Positions 61,801 to 64,000 of a stretch of DNA of 64,000 nucleotides are shown in pieces; the stretch's first letter is position 1; each line of letters starts with the position of its first letter. The stretch comes from Eucalyptus grandis (Eukaryota; Streptophyta; Magnoliopsida; Myrtales; Myrtaceae). The translations under genes and the position numbers were made by a program. The notes beneath the pieces were generated by a model. The model was not told the origin of the DNA. It did not search any database and was given only the letters and a program-made list of their open reading frames with translations. The stretch is from the NCBI RefSeq assembly GCF_016545825.1, contig NC_052613.1:38451790-38515789 (forward strand). The letters run 5' to 3'.

Positions 61801-64000
61801 GAAGGTGAAGCTCTGAACAATAATTCACATTACTTCTTAGGTCATCATCCAACAAATAAAGATCAACCAATAAGTCAAAATTCAAATCACACAAACTTCA
61901 GTAGATGCTCACCGAGGGGATGAAGAGGAATGGTCCACCGATCGAGGAGATCTAGAAACTCTGCAGGAGATAAGTAAGTCAGCATTCAAGAGTCACATTG
62001 GCAGCTTTCGAAAATCTCAGATAATCACTTGCCATATCCTACAATAATGCTTGCACAAATTTCAAAACTATACAAATAAAAGCTGGATGCTGACCTTTTT
62101 CTGCAAAGAACAGAAGCATCCTAATAAACTCTAGAATCCAACATAGGGAGACTAGGAATCTCAAGCCCAAACCCAACCAAATAAGATGGAAGAAGTAATA
62201 ATCAGGAAGAACTATCAATATCAAAAGATTGGGTATAAAAAGCCAAATACAATGGCCAATGTCTGGGAAGGAATCTGTTCCTTACTATTCACTATTACGT
62301 AACCACGAGCGAGATAAAAAGTTTTAAAAAAAAAAAAAAAACAAAAACAAAAACAAAAACAAAATCAAGCATATTTCTCTACCATAATATGCATTCTCAA
62401 GGAAAACCAATTGACTCAGCATTTCAGAAGTCCTATCTTGATAACACCAAAAGAAGCGATGCTTTAGCCAATTTAAGGAAGTACCAAGCAAAGAATAAGA
62501 TACCAAATGCTCACAATTTGTGATTTCAAAAGATTTCAGCAAATTGTAATGTCCAAAATAGAAGAGGCAAAGTCAGAGGAGAAAAGGCAAAAGCAAAATG
62601 AAAAAAAAATCCCTGTTGACCACATAAGTTCTGTTATGCTACTTTACTAAATGATAGAGAAATTTTCCCAGGTGCTTGATAGTTTACTGTAATCCGAATT
62701 ATTGTTTAAAAGTTCAATGATAATTTCACCCTACAATAACATATTAAACAAAATATACGCGTCTATGTCAATCCAATTCCCGAGGAAACTTGAAGACAAA
62801 TGTGAACACTATCTCATCTTTCATGGGTGAAAAAGCTTCTTTAATCCAAATTGAGACATTTCTTTTGCTGTTAGATATTCTGCTAACTTTCAAAGAATTG
62901 AATGTCTAATGCATCTTGACCTCATCTCTGAATAGCTTAAATCAACTATGCAAGGTAAGTGCAACAGCAAATACAAGCTCTAGACACAAAGGATTGAAAA
63001 GAATGCAGATGACAGGCATCACCAATAATCCCTTACTCATGGCTTCTTCTTGAAGCACCCCTCCTTCCATTATCATTTTTACCATCCCGACGGGCATTTG
63101 AGGCCCTTGAAGACATGAAGTCCTTCTCCAGGTCATCATTTGAAGCCTTCATCTCTACCACACCGTCCTACAGTAGTTTGAGGTAAAGGACATGAACCCA
63201 AATAATTGCAGAAGCTAGCTGAACGCATAGAAACACAAACATAAGTTAAAAGTGTAAAGCAGCCTCAGTCAATGTAACTCCAGCCTGAATAAAATAGTAT
63301 TACCATCCTCTCTGATTTCTCCTGTTCAAATTCTCTACTTTCCTTGTCTCTTTTCTTCCGAATTTCATCAGCAACGAGGTCGGCTTCAACCTGAATGATC
63401 ATGACCAAGAAAAAATCGCTGAGAACATACAATCAGCTATTTCAGTCACAAGCTCATTGCAGAATTATAGAGGTAAGACCTTCTTCTTCCGAGTTTCTTC
63501 CTCTTTGGCATCTAAGAACTGCTGAGGCACACCGCTTGCATTTTTCTGCGCACTGATAAGAAGAGTCCAGAGTTCTTTCATAAACTTGCCAGTGTTTTTC
63601 TCCATAAATCCTGTGAGTTGTATCTGAACCTCCTTTCCATTAACCTCCTGCACCAGAAACAAAAAGCAAAAGGGCTCGACTTCCATAGTTGATTTGCAAG
63701 GAGTTCACACACCAAAAACAGCTGCAGCAGGCAATTCAGCCTCAACAACAACCAAGCAGTCTACAAGGCACCCCTCGAAACATCCTCAATTGACTCGAAC
63801 CAAAGAGAGGGACAAATCACTAGAGAACACGAAATAAAGCACTAAAACTGAGAACTCACGAGAACCTAGAAAGACAGCAGAATACCTTCCCATCCAGGAG
63901 TCCATATATGAAATTGATGAGGACCTCGTCTTCAAACCCTAGAAGCCCAGTCACCCTGGTGGCAATCCAAGGTTTCATGACATCCATCTTCACTTTCGTC
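58887..64000 (-). CDS. SRRM1-like splicing factor with PWI and RS domains (5' end outside)
   Basis: This is the plant relative of SRm160/SRRM1, a nuclear splicing coactivator. Minus-strand exons include 64000-63886 (cut by the window), 63647-63480, 63390-63304, 63167-63037, 61960-61913, 61812-61756, 61582-60714, 60265-60205, 60101-59937, 59799-59602 and 59522 to the stop at 58889-58887; the last may contain an intron. The PWI domain spans the first two exons ('MDVMKPWIATRV', 'DEVLINFIYGLLDGK', 'QIQLTGFMEKNTGKFMKELW'). The large exon encodes RS repeats of the type 'RRRSPSPVRRR'. The C-terminus is 'LEIELRMKALESFKAKKGIG'. The PWI exons are clean. The RS part needs at least three one-base shifts in exon 61582-60714 and further ones near 60205-60265, 59730 and 59500, so the assembled sequence would not give a full protein. 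Several exon borders here are tentative. Confidence 0.85.
61094..61320 (-). repeat. 27-bp tandem repeats coding RS motifs
   Basis: About eight imperfect units of 24-27 bp encode RSPSPVRRR-like peptides on the minus strand. Slippage in such an array could give real length variation as well as assembly errors. Confidence 0.7.

Noticed and set aside
1..64000. CRISPR arrays, operons or a horizontally acquired gene cluster
   Set aside because: The repeats are transposons, microsatellites and coding repeats. The genes are intron-bearing plant nuclear genes with normal neighbours, and nothing looks bacterial.

Overview
This is a window of plant nuclear DNA. The evidence is GT-AG introns in almost every gene, plant-only gene families (OCTOPUS-like, GIL1/DUF641, pTAC16), plant LTR retrotransposons and many MITEs. 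The genes point to a woody core eudicot. Myrtaceae (Eucalyptus-like) is only a guess, prompted by the GC-rich 'ctcgcc' repeat cores. A run of exactly 100 N (54950-55049) joins two contigs.

Layout: 1-1282 is the 5' end of a minus-strand Ty1/copia element, inserted in a MITE. At 2837-3516 (+) lies a small two-exon gene for an unidentified 162-aa protein. At 5721-7325 (-) is an intact single-exon OCTOPUS-like (DUF740) gene. After repeat-bearing intergenic DNA comes the cytosolic alpha-glucan phosphorylase PHS2 (12932-20550, +, 15 coding exons, intact, 844 aa). Next is the exosome-associated RNA helicase SKI2 (22050-43368, +, 23 coding exons). SKI2 is swollen by transposon insertions, including a 5-kb copia element with 5-bp target duplications, a solo LTR and two MITEs. 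Two tRNA-Gly(UCC) genes follow (44018-44089, 44342-44413). Then come GIL1 (47396-48925, +) and the mitochondrial carrier UCP2/PUMP2 (49611-52567, -).

Beyond the gap, the first exon of a pTAC16-like plastid protein is cut off at the contig end (55187-55635, -). The window ends inside a PWI/RS-domain SRRM1-like splicing factor (58887-64000, -).

The genes are independent nuclear genes, not an operon. Their roles are starch and maltose metabolism (PHS2), 3'-5' cytoplasmic mRNA decay (SKI2), light and vascular development regulators (GIL1, OCTOPUS-like), mitochondrial transport (UCP2), plastid transcription (pTAC16) and splicing (SRRM1-like). From knowledge of Arabidopsis, SKI2-PHS2-(DUF740) and GIL1-UCP2 are neighbours there too, so the window seems to keep two ancestral microsyntenic blocks.

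I found no convincing new biological system. The most interesting signals are the MITE families with clear target-site duplications, the nested and intronic insertions, and single-base frameshifts in otherwise well-kept genes. One of those frameshifts, in SKI2, could be bypassed by a nearby in-frame splice acceptor.
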